From: an uncultured Lachnospiraceae bacterium | GTDB taxonomy: Bacteria; Bacillota; Clostridia; Lachnospirales; Lachnospiraceae | Assembly: GCA_950097145.1 (NCBI GenBank) | Contig: CATNCF010000001.1 | Coordinates: forward strand, 124,001-188,000 | Direction: 5' to 3' | DNA length: 64,000 nucleotides | Part shown: piece after piece, positions 36,411 to 45,186 of the stretch | Layout of the letters: each line of letters opens with the position of its first letter | Numbering within the stretch: position 1 is the first letter of the stretch | The notes under the pieces: generated by a model | Told to the model about the DNA's origin: nothing | Databases searched by the model: none | The model's input: the letters and a program-made list of their open reading frames with translations, nothing else | Program-made: the position numbers and the translations under genes

Positions 36411-37520
36411 ATGAAAACTTTACCTATTAGAGCTCTGCTGCCTGGAATGGTTGTAGAAGAACCAGTCTATACCAGCAGCGGACAGAAAATTGTGGATGCA
36501 GATACAACACTGACTTCCGAAGTTATCTACCGTCTGTCCTTTTACAGCATTCCCAGTGTGAACATTAAAGAAACAGACGCTGAAAGCGATAATGATAATT
36601 CAGCGGCCTCTATTCCCAATCCCAGCCGGGCTTCAAATCCTTCTTATTCTCAAAAGATAAAAGCCCAGCCGGAGTTCATGAAATACCAGATTGAATATAC
36701 AAAATTAATTAATTCTATCCGTAAAGTTTTTGATTCTGTCATAAACCATCCAGAACTGCCTGTAAATACCCAGAAGATTTTGGATGAGTTTAAGGCCCTG
36801 ATTTCCATGTGCCGGACAACCGTGGATTTGCTTGATAAACTGCACAATATGCGCCTGGATGATGACAGCGTCTATGCGCACTGCCTGAATGTCGCACTGC
36901 TTTCCCGTGTCATTGGAAAATGGCTGCGCTTTTCCCCAGAAGAACGTAATGTTTTGACACTCTGCGGACTGTTTCATGATATCGGTAAAACCTCAATTCC
37001 AGACGAAATACTAAACAAACCAGGCAAATATACAGACGAAGAATTTGTACTCATCCGGCAGCATCCGCTGTTTGGATATAAGATTTTAAAAAAACTTTCT
37101 ATTGATGAACGAATAAAAAAAGCAGCCCTTCACCATCATGAGCGCTATGATGGTTCCGGCTACCCTCAGAAACTGGAAGGCGTTGATATTGACGATTATG
37201 CAGGTATTATTGCCATCGCTGACGTATATGACGCCACCACTGCCGCACGTTCCTACCGTTCCCCCCTGTGTCCGTTCCAGGCAATTGCAATGTTCGAAAA
37301 AGAGGGGCTTCAAAAATATAATACCCAGTATATTCTGACTTTTCTGGATCGGATTGCCAGCACTTATCAGAATAACCGGGTACTGTTGAGCAGCGGACAG
37401 AGCGCAACCATTGTCATGATCAATTCCAAACATCTGACCAAACCTATGCTCCAGATGGATGACGGTTCTATCATTGATATGCAGGCTCAGCCAGATCTTG
37501 AAATTGTAAAGATTATATAA
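36411..37520 (+). CDS. HD-GYP domain protein
   Basis: 369 aa. The N-terminus (MKTLPIRALLPGMVVEEPVYTSSGQ) is the small domain common before HD-GYP. The HD pair is in LFHDIGKTSIPDE (about 186-198), preceded by HCLNVALLSR, and followed by HPLFGYKIL and HHHERYDGSGYP (about 240-251), then ADVYDATTAARSYR. HD-GYP proteins hydrolyse c-di-GMP. The GYP of the name appears here as GSGYP, so catalytic residues look complete. AGGGAGAAATGA precedes ATG. It has its own promoter on the plus strand; the output is unknown. Confidence 0.93.
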   Translation: MKTLPIRALLPGMVVEEPVYTSSGQKIVDADTTLTSEVIYRLSFYSIPSVNIKETDAESDNDNSAASIPNPSRASNPSYSQKIKAQPEFMKYQIEYTKLINSIRKVFDSVINHPELPVNTQKILDEFKALISMCRTTVDLLDKLHNMRLDDDSVYAHCLNVALLSRVIGKWLRFSPEERNVLTLCGLFHDIGKTSIPDEILNKPGKYTDEEFVLIRQHPLFGYKILKKLSIDERIKKAALHHHERYDGSGYPQKLEGVDIDDYAGIIAIADVYDATTAARSYRSPLCPFQAIAMFEKEGLQKYNTQYILTFLDRIASTYQNNRVLLSSGQSATIVMINSKHLTKPMLQMDDGSIIDMQAQPDLEIVKII

Positions 37521-37541
37521 TCATTGGAAATTTATTATTTA

Positions 37542-39371
37542 TTATTTTTTATAATTAAAATCGGGTATCTCCTGCCATCGCTGACGGAAATAATGGGCCG
37601 CAAGCTTTGGCTTCCGATCCCTGGTAAAGATACCCTTTTTATTTCCCTGTACCCTGAGCAGGCTTTGGCTGGTGGCAAAGTCTGCAAAATTCCAAACCTG
37701 TTCTCCAACTACCATCCCAAACTCATCAAACACACTGTTATTCATCTTATAATAATCCACCTGAAATTCTTCGGTATACATAACCGGAGTGGTATCATGA
37801 AATCCCATTACCGTATCAGCGCCGTATTCGGTAAACATCACTGGTTTTCCCAGCGTTTTCCAGTAAGAAAGTTCTTTGCGCAGTGCAAGTTCTGGTCCTT
37901 CTAAATCTGGTCCTCCAAAATACCAGCCATAATAACGGTTCAGGCAGATCACATCGCTTAATTTTCCGGAACAATCCTTTTCTGGCTCTGCCATCTGCAC
38001 ACTCACCAGGGTACATGGCCTTTTCTGCCTATCCAGTTCTCTTGCCAGATCGTACAGCGGCTTAAAATATTCATATGCGCCTTCTGCGGCAGAATCAGGC
38101 TCGTTGGCAATACTCCACATGACTACACAGGAATAATTCTTATCCCTTAGGATCAGATCACGTATTACCTCCCTGTGGTGCTCCTGGGTTTTCACGCCGT
38201 GTTCTGGGTCAAAGGTGCTTATCTTCGTTCCTCCGAAGTTCGCTCCGCCGCCAAATTGGAGATTGACCCCTACTGCAGTAGTCTCATCGATAACCACAAT
38301 ACCTTCCTGATCGCAAAGCCTCATCATTTCCTCACTGTAAGGATAATGGCTGGTGCGGAAGCTATTGGCTCCCTGCCATTTCATAAGAGAAATGTCTTTG
38401 GTGTTCATAGGAAGATGTATGCCTCTTCCATTAGGAAAGGTATCCTCATGTTTTCCATAACCTTTGAAATAAAAAGGTTTCTCATTGATGAGAAATTTAT
38501 TTCCTTCCACCCGGACAGTCCGCACCCCATAGGGCAGAGTATATTCATCTTCCCCATATTTTATCTTGACCTGATACAGATATGCATTTAAGGGCTGCCA
38601 GAGATGCACCTGTTCCAGATGCAGGATTCCCTCCACACCTGTGCTTTCTGCCGCAAGTTTCCCTTCCCTGTCATAAACCTCCACTTTACAATCTTCATGT
38701 TCCGGCTCATTATCCCTCTCGTCCTCTGTCTCAACCTGATAATGCAGCTCCGCGCAATTTTCCTCTACCCTCGGTACCAGGGTAATGTCCTTAATATAAG
38801 ATTTTGGAGTAGTATAAAGCCGTACAGGACGGGTAATGCCACAGTAGTTGAAAAAGTCAAAATTAGGATGATTCTGGGGCTTTGCATCTGCCTGTTCCCC
38901 TATTCCGCCCAGCAATCCTCCCAGCATATCCCCTTTGCCGCCCACTGGGAGGGTGGTATAGTCAATTACATTATCCACGGCAATGGTAAGAAGATGTTCT
39001 CCCTGGGTCATTTTATCTGTAATTTCCACTTCAAAGGGCAGAAATCCACCACGATGTTCACAGAGCATTTCCCCGTCCAGATAAATCTTGGCATGGTGGG
39101 TCACGGCGTCACAGCGCAGCACAACCCGCTGGCCGGCAATCACTTCCGGCAGAGAAATACGCCTCTGATAAAACACCCATCCATAATGATCCCGAAAATC
39201 AATTCCTTCTTTTAAATCATTATAAGAAGCGGGAACAGGCATGGTCATTGGGTCTTGCAACGGCTCTTCAAACCACTTTTCGTCAAATCCCCGTCCATTG
39301 TCCAGTTTAAAATTCCAGATCCCGCTTAAGTCGCATAAGAAACGGGATGGCGTCAAAATTGGATATAACAT
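37542..39371 (-). CDS. uidA: beta-glucuronidase (GH2)
   Basis: Hydrolyses beta-glucuronides, in the gut those of host, drug or plant origin. About 609 aa. N-terminal sugar-binding and Ig-like domains, then a TIM barrel: acid/base Glu in VVMWSIANEPD (about 410), nucleophile Glu in PVMFTEYGADT (about 505), and the glucuronate-specific N-K motif in QGNKKGIFTRDRKPK near the end. A short first loop (QFGGGANFGG) suggests a small-loop class. No signal peptide, so cytoplasmic. GAAGGAGGACAAT precedes ATG; no uptake genes adjoin. Confidence 0.93.
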   Translation of the reverse strand: MLYPILTPSRFLCDLSGIWNFKLDNGRGFDEKWFEEPLQDPMTMPVPASYNDLKEGIDFRDHYGWVFYQRRISLPEVIAGQRVVLRCDAVTHHAKIYLDGEMLCEHRGGFLPFEVEITDKMTQGEHLLTIAVDNVIDYTTLPVGGKGDMLGGLLGGIGEQADAKPQNHPNFDFFNYCGITRPVRLYTTPKSYIKDITLVPRVEENCAELHYQVETEDERDNEPEHEDCKVEVYDREGKLAAESTGVEGILHLEQVHLWQPLNAYLYQVKIKYGEDEYTLPYGVRTVRVEGNKFLINEKPFYFKGYGKHEDTFPNGRGIHLPMNTKDISLMKWQGANSFRTSHYPYSEEMMRLCDQEGIVVIDETTAVGVNLQFGGGANFGGTKISTFDPEHGVKTQEHHREVIRDLILRDKNYSCVVMWSIANEPDSAAEGAYEYFKPLYDLARELDRQKRPCTLVSVQMAEPEKDCSGKLSDVICLNRYYGWYFGGPDLEGPELALRKELSYWKTLGKPVMFTEYGADTVMGFHDTTPVMYTEEFQVDYYKMNNSVFDEFGMVVGEQVWNFADFATSQSLLRVQGNKKGIFTRDRKPKLAAHYFRQRWQEIPDFNYKK

Positions 39372-39461
39372 ATTGTCCTCCTTCACAAAAACTGCCTATT
39401 TTAGAGTTTATGATTCCCTAATCAGCGGTTTTTTATGCATTCGGCAATAAGGATATTTATA

Positions 39462-39503
39462 TACACAAAAACGGAAGCATTCGGAATCTTCCTTATGCTT
39501 CCT
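39462..39503 (-). terminator. murA terminator
   Basis: GGAAGCATAAGGAAGATTCC... pairs with itself (GGAAGCAT / ATGCTTCC) followed by GTTTTTG on the minus strand, just after the murA stop. Confidence 0.85.
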
Positions 39504-39513
39504 GCTGTGTCTA

Positions 39514-40806
39514 TTATCCCGCTTTAAATTGAAATTTCTGAATCTCTTTCTCGGTTTCTACTTTACGGATCTGCGCCCCCAGCCCAGCAAGCTTCTCTTC
39601 AAAAGCCTCATACCCCCGCTGGATAAAATGTATATCATCCACCACAGTGATGCCTTCTGCTGATAAGCCCGCAATCACAAGCGCCGCCCCGGCTCTGAGA
39701 TCCGGTGCACTGACTCTGGCTCCGGTATATCCCTTTACACCATTAATTATGGCAATGTTGCTCTCCACTTTGATATCAGCCCCCATGCGTGTCAGCTCAT
39801 CCACATATTTAAAACGATTTTCAAAAATACTCTCTGTTACCGTACTGGTTCCCAACGCAACGCCCAGAACCACAGACATCTGCGGCTGCATATCGGTGGG
39901 AAATCCCGGATATGGAAGCGTTGTCACCTGCGTATGATGAAGAGGCTTTGAAGCCACTACCCGCACGGCATCATCAAATTCCTCTACCTCGCATCCAGCC
40001 TCCAGCAGCTTGGCTGTGGTTGCCTCCAGATGTTTCGGAATCACGTTCTTCACAGTAACATCACCCTTGGTAGCTGCCGCCGCAAACATAAAGGTGCCTG
40101 CCTCAATCTGATCTGGGATGACTGAATATTCCGTCCTATGGAGCTTTTCCACACCTACAATACGGATCACATCTGTTCCAGCTCCTCTGATATTAGCTCC
40201 CATGCTGTTTAAGAAATTTGCCACATCTACCACATGAGGTTCTTTTGCCGAATTCTCAATTGTGGTCTTCCCTTCTGCCATGGCTGCCGCCATCATAATA
40301 TTAATGGTAGCCCCCACGGAAACCTTATCCAGATATATATGGCTGCCCTTGAGGCACTCCGCCTCTGCGGCAACAGCGCCATTACGTATCTCCACATGGG
40401 CTCCCAGTGCACGAAATCCCTTAATGTGCAAATCCATAGGACGGCTTCCGATATTACAGCCACCAGGCAGAGTTACTTCTGCATGTTTATATTTTCCCAG
40501 AAGGGAACCCAGCAAATAATAAGATGCACGAATCTTCTTCATAGAATCGTAATCCACTGGAATATCCTTCACATAAGAACCATTGATCTTCACTGTGTGT
40601 GCGTCCACTCTGTCTATCTTCGCCCCAATGTCTCCCATTGCCTGAAGCAAAGCATTAATATCCCGAACATCGGGCAAATTATCTATTGTTACGGTTTCAT
40701 CCGTCATGATTGACGCAGCCAGAATTGCCAGCGCCGCATTCTTCGCCCCGCTGATCTCCACTTCGCCCACTAACGGATTACCTCCTCTGATCACATACTG
40801 TTCCAT
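39514..40806 (-). CDS. murA: UDP-N-acetylglucosamine 1-carboxyvinyltransferase
   Basis: First committed step of peptidoglycan synthesis. 430 aa, complete EPSP-synthase-like fold. EISGAKNAALAILAAS (N-terminal Lys/Asn) and the catalytic cysteine in LPGGCNIGSRPMDLHIKG (about 112-129) are present; the cysteine is the residue attacked by fosfomycin. VTTLPYPGFPTDMQPQ and GADIKVESN are typical of the second half. Promoter TTGACA-N18-TATAAT at 40843-40872. Confidence 0.97.
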   Translation of the reverse strand: MEQYVIRGGNPLVGEVEISGAKNAALAILAASIMTDETVTIDNLPDVRDINALLQAMGDIGAKIDRVDAHTVKINGSYVKDIPVDYDSMKKIRASYYLLGSLLGKYKHAEVTLPGGCNIGSRPMDLHIKGFRALGAHVEIRNGAVAAEAECLKGSHIYLDKVSVGATINIMMAAAMAEGKTTIENSAKEPHVVDVANFLNSMGANIRGAGTDVIRIVGVEKLHRTEYSVIPDQIEAGTFMFAAAATKGDVTVKNVIPKHLEATTAKLLEAGCEVEEFDDAVRVVASKPLHHTQVTTLPYPGFPTDMQPQMSVVLGVALGTSTVTESIFENRFKYVDELTRMGADIKVESNIAIINGVKGYTGARVSAPDLRAGAALVIAGLSAEGITVVDDIHFIQRGYEAFEEKLAGLGAQIRKVETEKEIQKFQFKAG

Positions 40807-40842
40807 ACTGCACCTCTATGCTCTGTTTTCGTACAAGAAGTT

Positions 40843-40872
40843 ATTATAGTAACATACCGCCTCTTTTGTCAA
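40843..40872 (-). promoter_or_regulatory. murA promoter
   Basis: Minus strand TTGACA (40867-40872), 18 bases, TATAAT (40843-40848). Its -35 faces a divergent -35 at 40877. Confidence 0.85.
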
Positions 40873-40876
40873 GCTT

Positions 40877-40905
40877 TTGACAAAATTATCATGTACTATT
40901 ATAAC
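40877..40905 (+). promoter_or_regulatory. divergent promoter without a nearby CDS
   Basis: TTGACA (40877-40882), 17 bases, TATAAC (40900-40905). The two -35 boxes form the inverted repeat TTTTGTCAA-GCTT-TTGACAAAA. The next plus-strand gene is 900 bases away. Confidence 0.65.
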
Positions 40906-41210
40906 ACACTTTATCAATTTGTAAATGGTTTCCCTGTTAGCTTATTTTATGCCGGATTTCATTTTCTGTGCCTGCCCCGCCCAGGGATTCTTACAATTTT
41001 ATTATGAGCATTTTCAGTGAAATCATACCTTACAAAGGCAGTATGGCCATTTTGAGACGCGTTATGGGTACATACTCTAAAAAGCAATATGGTAACGAGG
41101 TACCCTGCGGACAAATCTTATAAAAGTCCATATGGCCATTTTGAAATGCACTGGAGATAATCCCTTACTGTATGCAAATGTGGACTTGTCCTCAGCATTT
41201 TTTGTGGTTT
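40906..41210 (+). other. intergenic stretch with two direct repeats; possible small RNA
   Basis: No ORF on the plus strand. TATGGCCATTTTGA occurs at 41042-41055 and again at 41130-41143, with flanking similarity (20 bp in all). AAGTCCA (about 41124) can pair with TGGACTT (about 41182), and a T-run follows (CAGCATTTTTTG). Confidence 0.4.
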
Positions 41211-41642
41211 CTACTCAAAAACAACGCTTTTTTCCAAAAATTTTGTCTTAATTACCAGATATGGATAAGATTTGGCCTGATTGACCTGTTCCCCTTTGGA
41301 AGGGCCGATCAGGGTAGTGTCAAAGTAAATGGCATTCTGGGTCAGATAACACTGGTTGACAGCGATACTGTAGCCCCCCGTCTGCTGCTCCCCATAGCCT
41401 ACCGCTATGTAAAGATATTCTTTATCTGTATAGGTCAGTTTAAAAATTCCCTCCTTTTTTTCCTCTATCACAGATAAGAATTCCTGTGGAACCTCCTGTT
41501 CCTCCAAAATGGTATAAGACAAATCTTCCAGTTTCCGGCTGTCTGTCTCTTCCAGCCCGCAGCCTGTAAATAAGATTCCCAGTATGAAAAATACAGACAG
41601 TGTTCTGTGCAGATATGCCCGAAAAAATACTTTCTTTTTCAT
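41211..41642 (-). CDS. lipoprotein with PrcB-like C-terminal domain
   Basis: 143 aa. Basic start, hydrophobic core and lipobox ILFTGCG (Cys about 28) predict lipid anchoring outside the membrane. The rest matches the PrcB_C pattern: YLYIAVGYGEQQTGGYSIAV, then YFDTTLIGP and YPYLVIKT. PrcB in spirochaetes is a protease partner (PrcA/PrtP); here no protease adjoins, so the role is unknown. Stands alone between murA and plsC. Confidence 0.82.
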   Translation of the reverse strand: MKKKVFFRAYLHRTLSVFFILGILFTGCGLEETDSRKLEDLSYTILEEQEVPQEFLSVIEEKKEGIFKLTYTDKEYLYIAVGYGEQQTGGYSIAVNQCYLTQNAIYFDTTLIGPSKGEQVNQAKSYPYLVIKTKFLEKSVVFE

Positions 41643-41823
41643 TGGCTTCTCCTTTGCAATTAATACGTTCTCTTCCTATTGTATAAAACTTTACTCATTT
41701 TTATGATTGTATTTTTTCAGGTACCTTTGTATAATAGAATTAAGTGGTTTTTTCAGTTTTCCAGAAATTTTTTTCAGAAAAGCTGTAAAACTTACACAAT
41801 TATTAGGCTGAAAGGTAGACGAC

Positions 41824-42564
41824 ATGATACGATTAATTCTTGTTTCTGTTTTCTTAATTCTGTTTCTGATTGGATCTATTCCTATCATGCTGGCAGAGCG
41901 GGTTATGAAAAAATTTAACCGCCCTGCTGCAGATATTAGCTGTCTGCGCATCGTACAGTGGGCATTCAAAGTGATCCTGTTTTTTACTGGAGTTAAGCTC
42001 ACCGTCATCGGCGAAGAGCGGGTTCCCAAAGATCAGGCCGTATTGTATATACCCAATCATCAGAGTTATTTTGACATTGTCATCACGTACTCTCGCTGCC
42101 CTGGGCTGACTGGTTACGTTTCCAAGGATTTCATGGAGAAAGTTCCACTGCTGTCCAACTGGATGAAGCATCTTTACTGCCTGTTCTTAAACCGCTCCGA
42201 TATAAAAGCCGGATTGAAAATGATTCTGACGGGTATTGAGTATATTAATAAAGGAATTTCCATCTGTATATTCCCTGAGGGCACCAGGAATCCCCACCCG
42301 GAAGAAGGTCTGCTTCCTTTTAAAGAAGGGAGTCTGAAAATGGCGGAAAAAACCGGATGCCCCATTATCCCCATTGCCATTACCGGCAGTCAGAACATCT
42401 GGGAAAAACACATGCCCTTTATACGCAAATGCAGCGTAATTGTAGAGTATGGAGAACCTATTTATCTAAATAAGCTGGATAAGGAGCAGCGCAAATTTTC
42501 TGGCGCATACACCCAGTCAATCATTGAAGAAATGCTGAAAAAGCATAAATCTATGACTGCATAA
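41824..42564 (+). CDS. plsC: 1-acyl-sn-glycerol-3-phosphate acyltransferase
   Basis: Makes phosphatidic acid. 246 aa. One N-terminal membrane helix (about 2-22), H-x4-D motif in YIPNHQSYFDIVI (about 74-86), then FLNRSDIKAGLK and the substrate motif CIFPEGTRNPHPEEG (about 150-164). All catalytic residues present. Convergent with murF; a shared terminator lies between them. Confidence 0.93.
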   Translation: MIRLILVSVFLILFLIGSIPIMLAERVMKKFNRPAADISCLRIVQWAFKVILFFTGVKLTVIGEERVPKDQAVLYIPNHQSYFDIVITYSRCPGLTGYVSKDFMEKVPLLSNWMKHLYCLFLNRSDIKAGLKMILTGIEYINKGISICIFPEGTRNPHPEEGLLPFKEGSLKMAEKTGCPIIPIAITGSQNIWEKHMPFIRKCSVIVEYGEPIYLNKLDKEQRKFSGAYTQSIIEEMLKKHKSMTA

Positions 42565-42596
42565 AATCTCTTCTGCCATCGTACATGAGATGAGAC

Positions 42597-42625
42597 AAAA
42601 AACCGGCATATCATGCCGGTTTTTT
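42597..42625. terminator. bidirectional terminator between plsC and murF
   Basis: AACCGGCAT (42601-42609) pairs with ATGCCGGTT (42613-42621); A-run before and T-run after give termination in both directions. Confidence 0.92.
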
Positions 42626-43990
42626 GTCTGTATGGGATACGATTCCTTCCACTACTTTTGGGTATTCCATAAAATGGGATGCTTTTACCAGTACGGTATC
42701 ACCTTCTCTTAGCTCATGCAAAAGCTGCTCTGTCATCTGCTCTCTGTCTTTGAAATAAAATACCTGGATTCCCCCCGCATCTTCTGCTCCCTTTGCCATC
42801 TCTGCTGATAAATCTCCAGAACAGAACAGAACGTCAATCTGTTTCCTCGCCGCGTAACTTCCCACTTCGTAATGAAGCTGTTTCTCATTTTCTCCCAGTT
42901 CCCCCATATCCCCAAGCACGGCAATGGTCCTTCCCAGCCCAAGACTCAGCACATCCAGGGATGCGCGCATGGATACCGGATTGGCATTATAGCAGTCGTC
43001 AAGTATCTGCATTCCTCCTGTTTCTATGAGATTGCTGCGCCCTCCAATGGTCTTTACCTGCTCAATCCCAGCCTGAATGTCTGACAGCTCCATGTTAAGG
43101 GCAAGCCCTGCGCCTGCGGCTGCCATGGCATTTAGCACATTATGTTCCCCGGGAATGGGAATATTCACCTTTATCGTTCCTTTCGGGGTATGGATATGGG
43201 CTTTCACCCCCTTTAATCCGCAGTTTTGAATCTGGTCTGCATAAATTTCCCTGCCTTCCCCGTAAAATATCGGATGAATTCCCTTTATCTCCTGAATGGT
43301 GGAAAGTTTGTCGTCCTGGCCATTCAGCACAATATGGTTCTTTGGCCCGATATAATCGAAAATTTCGCTTTTGGCTTTCAAAATGCCGTCTCTTGTCTTA
43401 AGGTTTTCCAGATGACAGATTCCAATATTGGTAATTACGCAGACTGTAGGGCGCGCCATTTTGGCAAGTCGGTGCATTTCTCCAAAGTCAGAGATTCCCA
43501 TCTCCACAACGGCTGCCTGATGCTCTTTGCGGATTCGCAGCAGCGTGAGCGGAAGCCCAATTTCATTATTAAAGTTTCCTGCGGTCTTTAACACCTGATA
43601 ATTCTGGGACAATACAGAAGCAATCATTTCTTTGGTACTGGTTTTCCCCACACTTCCAGTAATCCCAACAATTGGAATGGAAAGCTGGCTGCGGTAATAT
43701 TCTGCAATATCTTTTAATGCCTGTTCACTGGATTCCACCTGGATATAGGGAACTGCGCAGTCTGTCAGCTTCCGTTCAGACAAAACGGCTGCCGCACCCT
43801 TTTCAACAACGCCGGGAATAAATTCATGTCCGTCAACTCTTGCGCCCTTTATGGGAATAAAGAGAAATCCTTCTTCTATCTGCCGGCTGTCTGTAACCGC
43901 TCCCTTAAGTTCCGTCTGTAACTGCTCCTTTGCTCCTTTGTATATCCCATGGCAGGCTTCGGCAATATGTTCTAATGTCATATTCTTCAT
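42611..43990 (-). CDS. murF: UDP-MurNAc-tripeptide--D-Ala-D-Ala ligase
   Basis: Adds D-Ala-D-Ala to the muropeptide precursor. About 459 aa. ATP loop GITGSVGKTSTKEMIA (about 108-123), NFNNEIGLPLTLL, and the C-terminal DDCYNANPVSMRASL are Mur-ligase landmarks. The start MKNMTLEHIAEA with GGAGGAAGCT is chosen; an ATG four codons upstream directly abuts the ddl stop. It follows ddl, which supplies its dipeptide substrate. The stop lies within the shared terminator. Confidence 0.96.
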   Translation of the reverse strand: MKNMTLEHIAEACHGIYKGAKEQLQTELKGAVTDSRQIEEGFLFIPIKGARVDGHEFIPGVVEKGAAAVLSERKLTDCAVPYIQVESSEQALKDIAEYYRSQLSIPIVGITGSVGKTSTKEMIASVLSQNYQVLKTAGNFNNEIGLPLTLLRIRKEHQAAVVEMGISDFGEMHRLAKMARPTVCVITNIGICHLENLKTRDGILKAKSEIFDYIGPKNHIVLNGQDDKLSTIQEIKGIHPIFYGEGREIYADQIQNCGLKGVKAHIHTPKGTIKVNIPIPGEHNVLNAMAAAGAGLALNMELSDIQAGIEQVKTIGGRSNLIETGGMQILDDCYNANPVSMRASLDVLSLGLGRTIAVLGDMGELGENEKQLHYEVGSYAARKQIDVLFCSGDLSAEMAKGAEDAGGIQVFYFKDREQMTEQLLHELREGDTVLVKASHFMEYPKVVEGIVSHTDKKPA

Positions 43991-44002
43991 AGCTTCCTCC
44001 AT

Positions 44003-45055
44003 TCAGGCGTATTTTTCTAATGATATCTGAATAATCTTCTCGCAAAGCTGGGAAAAGTCCATGCCTGCCTCTAATGCTTCCTGTGGCAGAAGGCTGGTTG
44101 GCGTCATGCCCGGCAGTGTATTTGCCTCCAGGCAGTAAATATGGTTTTCTTCATCCAATATAAAATCCATTCTGGAATAAGTATCCAGTCCCAATGATTT
44201 TGCCGCTTCCTGCGCATAATGCTGCATATTTTTTGTAATGTCCTCAGGCAGCTCTGCCGGACAGGTTTCTATGCTGCTGCCTTTGGCATATTTATTTTTA
44301 TAATCATAAAATCCTTCTTTGGGTGCAATCTCAATGACAGGTAACGCCCGGAACTCCATAACACCCACGGAAAATTCCCTTCCCTTAATATATGTTTCCA
44401 CCACCACCTCATCTTCCAGGCTAAAAGCGTCTTCCAGGGCTTTTTGGTATTCTTCTTCTGTGTGTACAATAGAAACGCCCACACTGGAACCGCCCCGGCA
44501 GGGTTTTACCACGGAGGGAAGGGACAATCCTGTCTCTTTCCATTCCTTCCTGCCATCTTCCTTTTTCAAAGAAATACCTGCGGGGACTGGAATATGATTT
44601 GCCGCAAAAAGCCGTTTTGCAAGTCCTTTATCCATGGCAAGGGCGCTTCCAAGATATCCGGTCCCCGTATATTTAATGCCATATAGGTCAAAGGCCGCCT
44701 GGACTCTTCCATCTTCGCCATTTTCCCCATGAAGGGCAAGAAAAACAATATCCGCCATTCTGCACAGGGCAATGACATTGGGACCGAACAGACATGGACT
44801 CTGGTCTTTTCTGCTCCTTTTCACCGCCTCAAGATCTGGTGCACTGCCAGTAATCCCGGTTACTTTAGCGCTGGCTTCCAGAGAACGCGAAAAAATCCCT
44901 TCCAAATCTTCTTCTTTGTCATGGTATCCCATAAAAAGATCCAGCAGAATTACCTGATGTCCATTCTTGCGCAGCGCCTGGGCCACTTCATTTCCTGTGA
45001 CAAAAGATACGTCGCGCTCTGTGCTTAATCCCCCTGCCAATACTACAATATTCAT
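44003..45055 (-). CDS. ddl: D-alanine--D-alanine ligase
   Basis: Forms D-Ala-D-Ala. About 350 aa ATP-grasp enzyme. VVLAGGLSTERDVSF opens it, HGENGEDGRVQAAFDL and SVVKPCRGGSSVGVSIVH are ATP-grasp segments, and RMDFILDEENHIYCLEANTLPGMTPTSL contains the metal-binding Asp/Glu/Asn. The start MNIVVLAG has AGGAGGTCTTTTT before it; a longer frame of 11 residues is rejected. Ligand specificity (Ala versus lactate) cannot be judged securely. Confidence 0.95.
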   Translation of the reverse strand: MNIVVLAGGLSTERDVSFVTGNEVAQALRKNGHQVILLDLFMGYHDKEEDLEGIFSRSLEASAKVTGITGSAPDLEAVKRSRKDQSPCLFGPNVIALCRMADIVFLALHGENGEDGRVQAAFDLYGIKYTGTGYLGSALAMDKGLAKRLFAANHIPVPAGISLKKEDGRKEWKETGLSLPSVVKPCRGGSSVGVSIVHTEEEYQKALEDAFSLEDEVVVETYIKGREFSVGVMEFRALPVIEIAPKEGFYDYKNKYAKGSSIETCPAELPEDITKNMQHYAQEAAKSLGLDTYSRMDFILDEENHIYCLEANTLPGMTPTSLLPQEALEAGMDFSQLCEKIIQISLEKYA

Positions 45056-45186
45056 AAAAAGACCTCCTAGTATGATCTGAATTAACAATTACAATTATCT
45101 TATAACATTTTATACATTGTGGCAAGTAGGTATGGAACATATTGGAACTCCAAAAAGGACAGCGAAATGATTCCGCTGTCCCTGTT

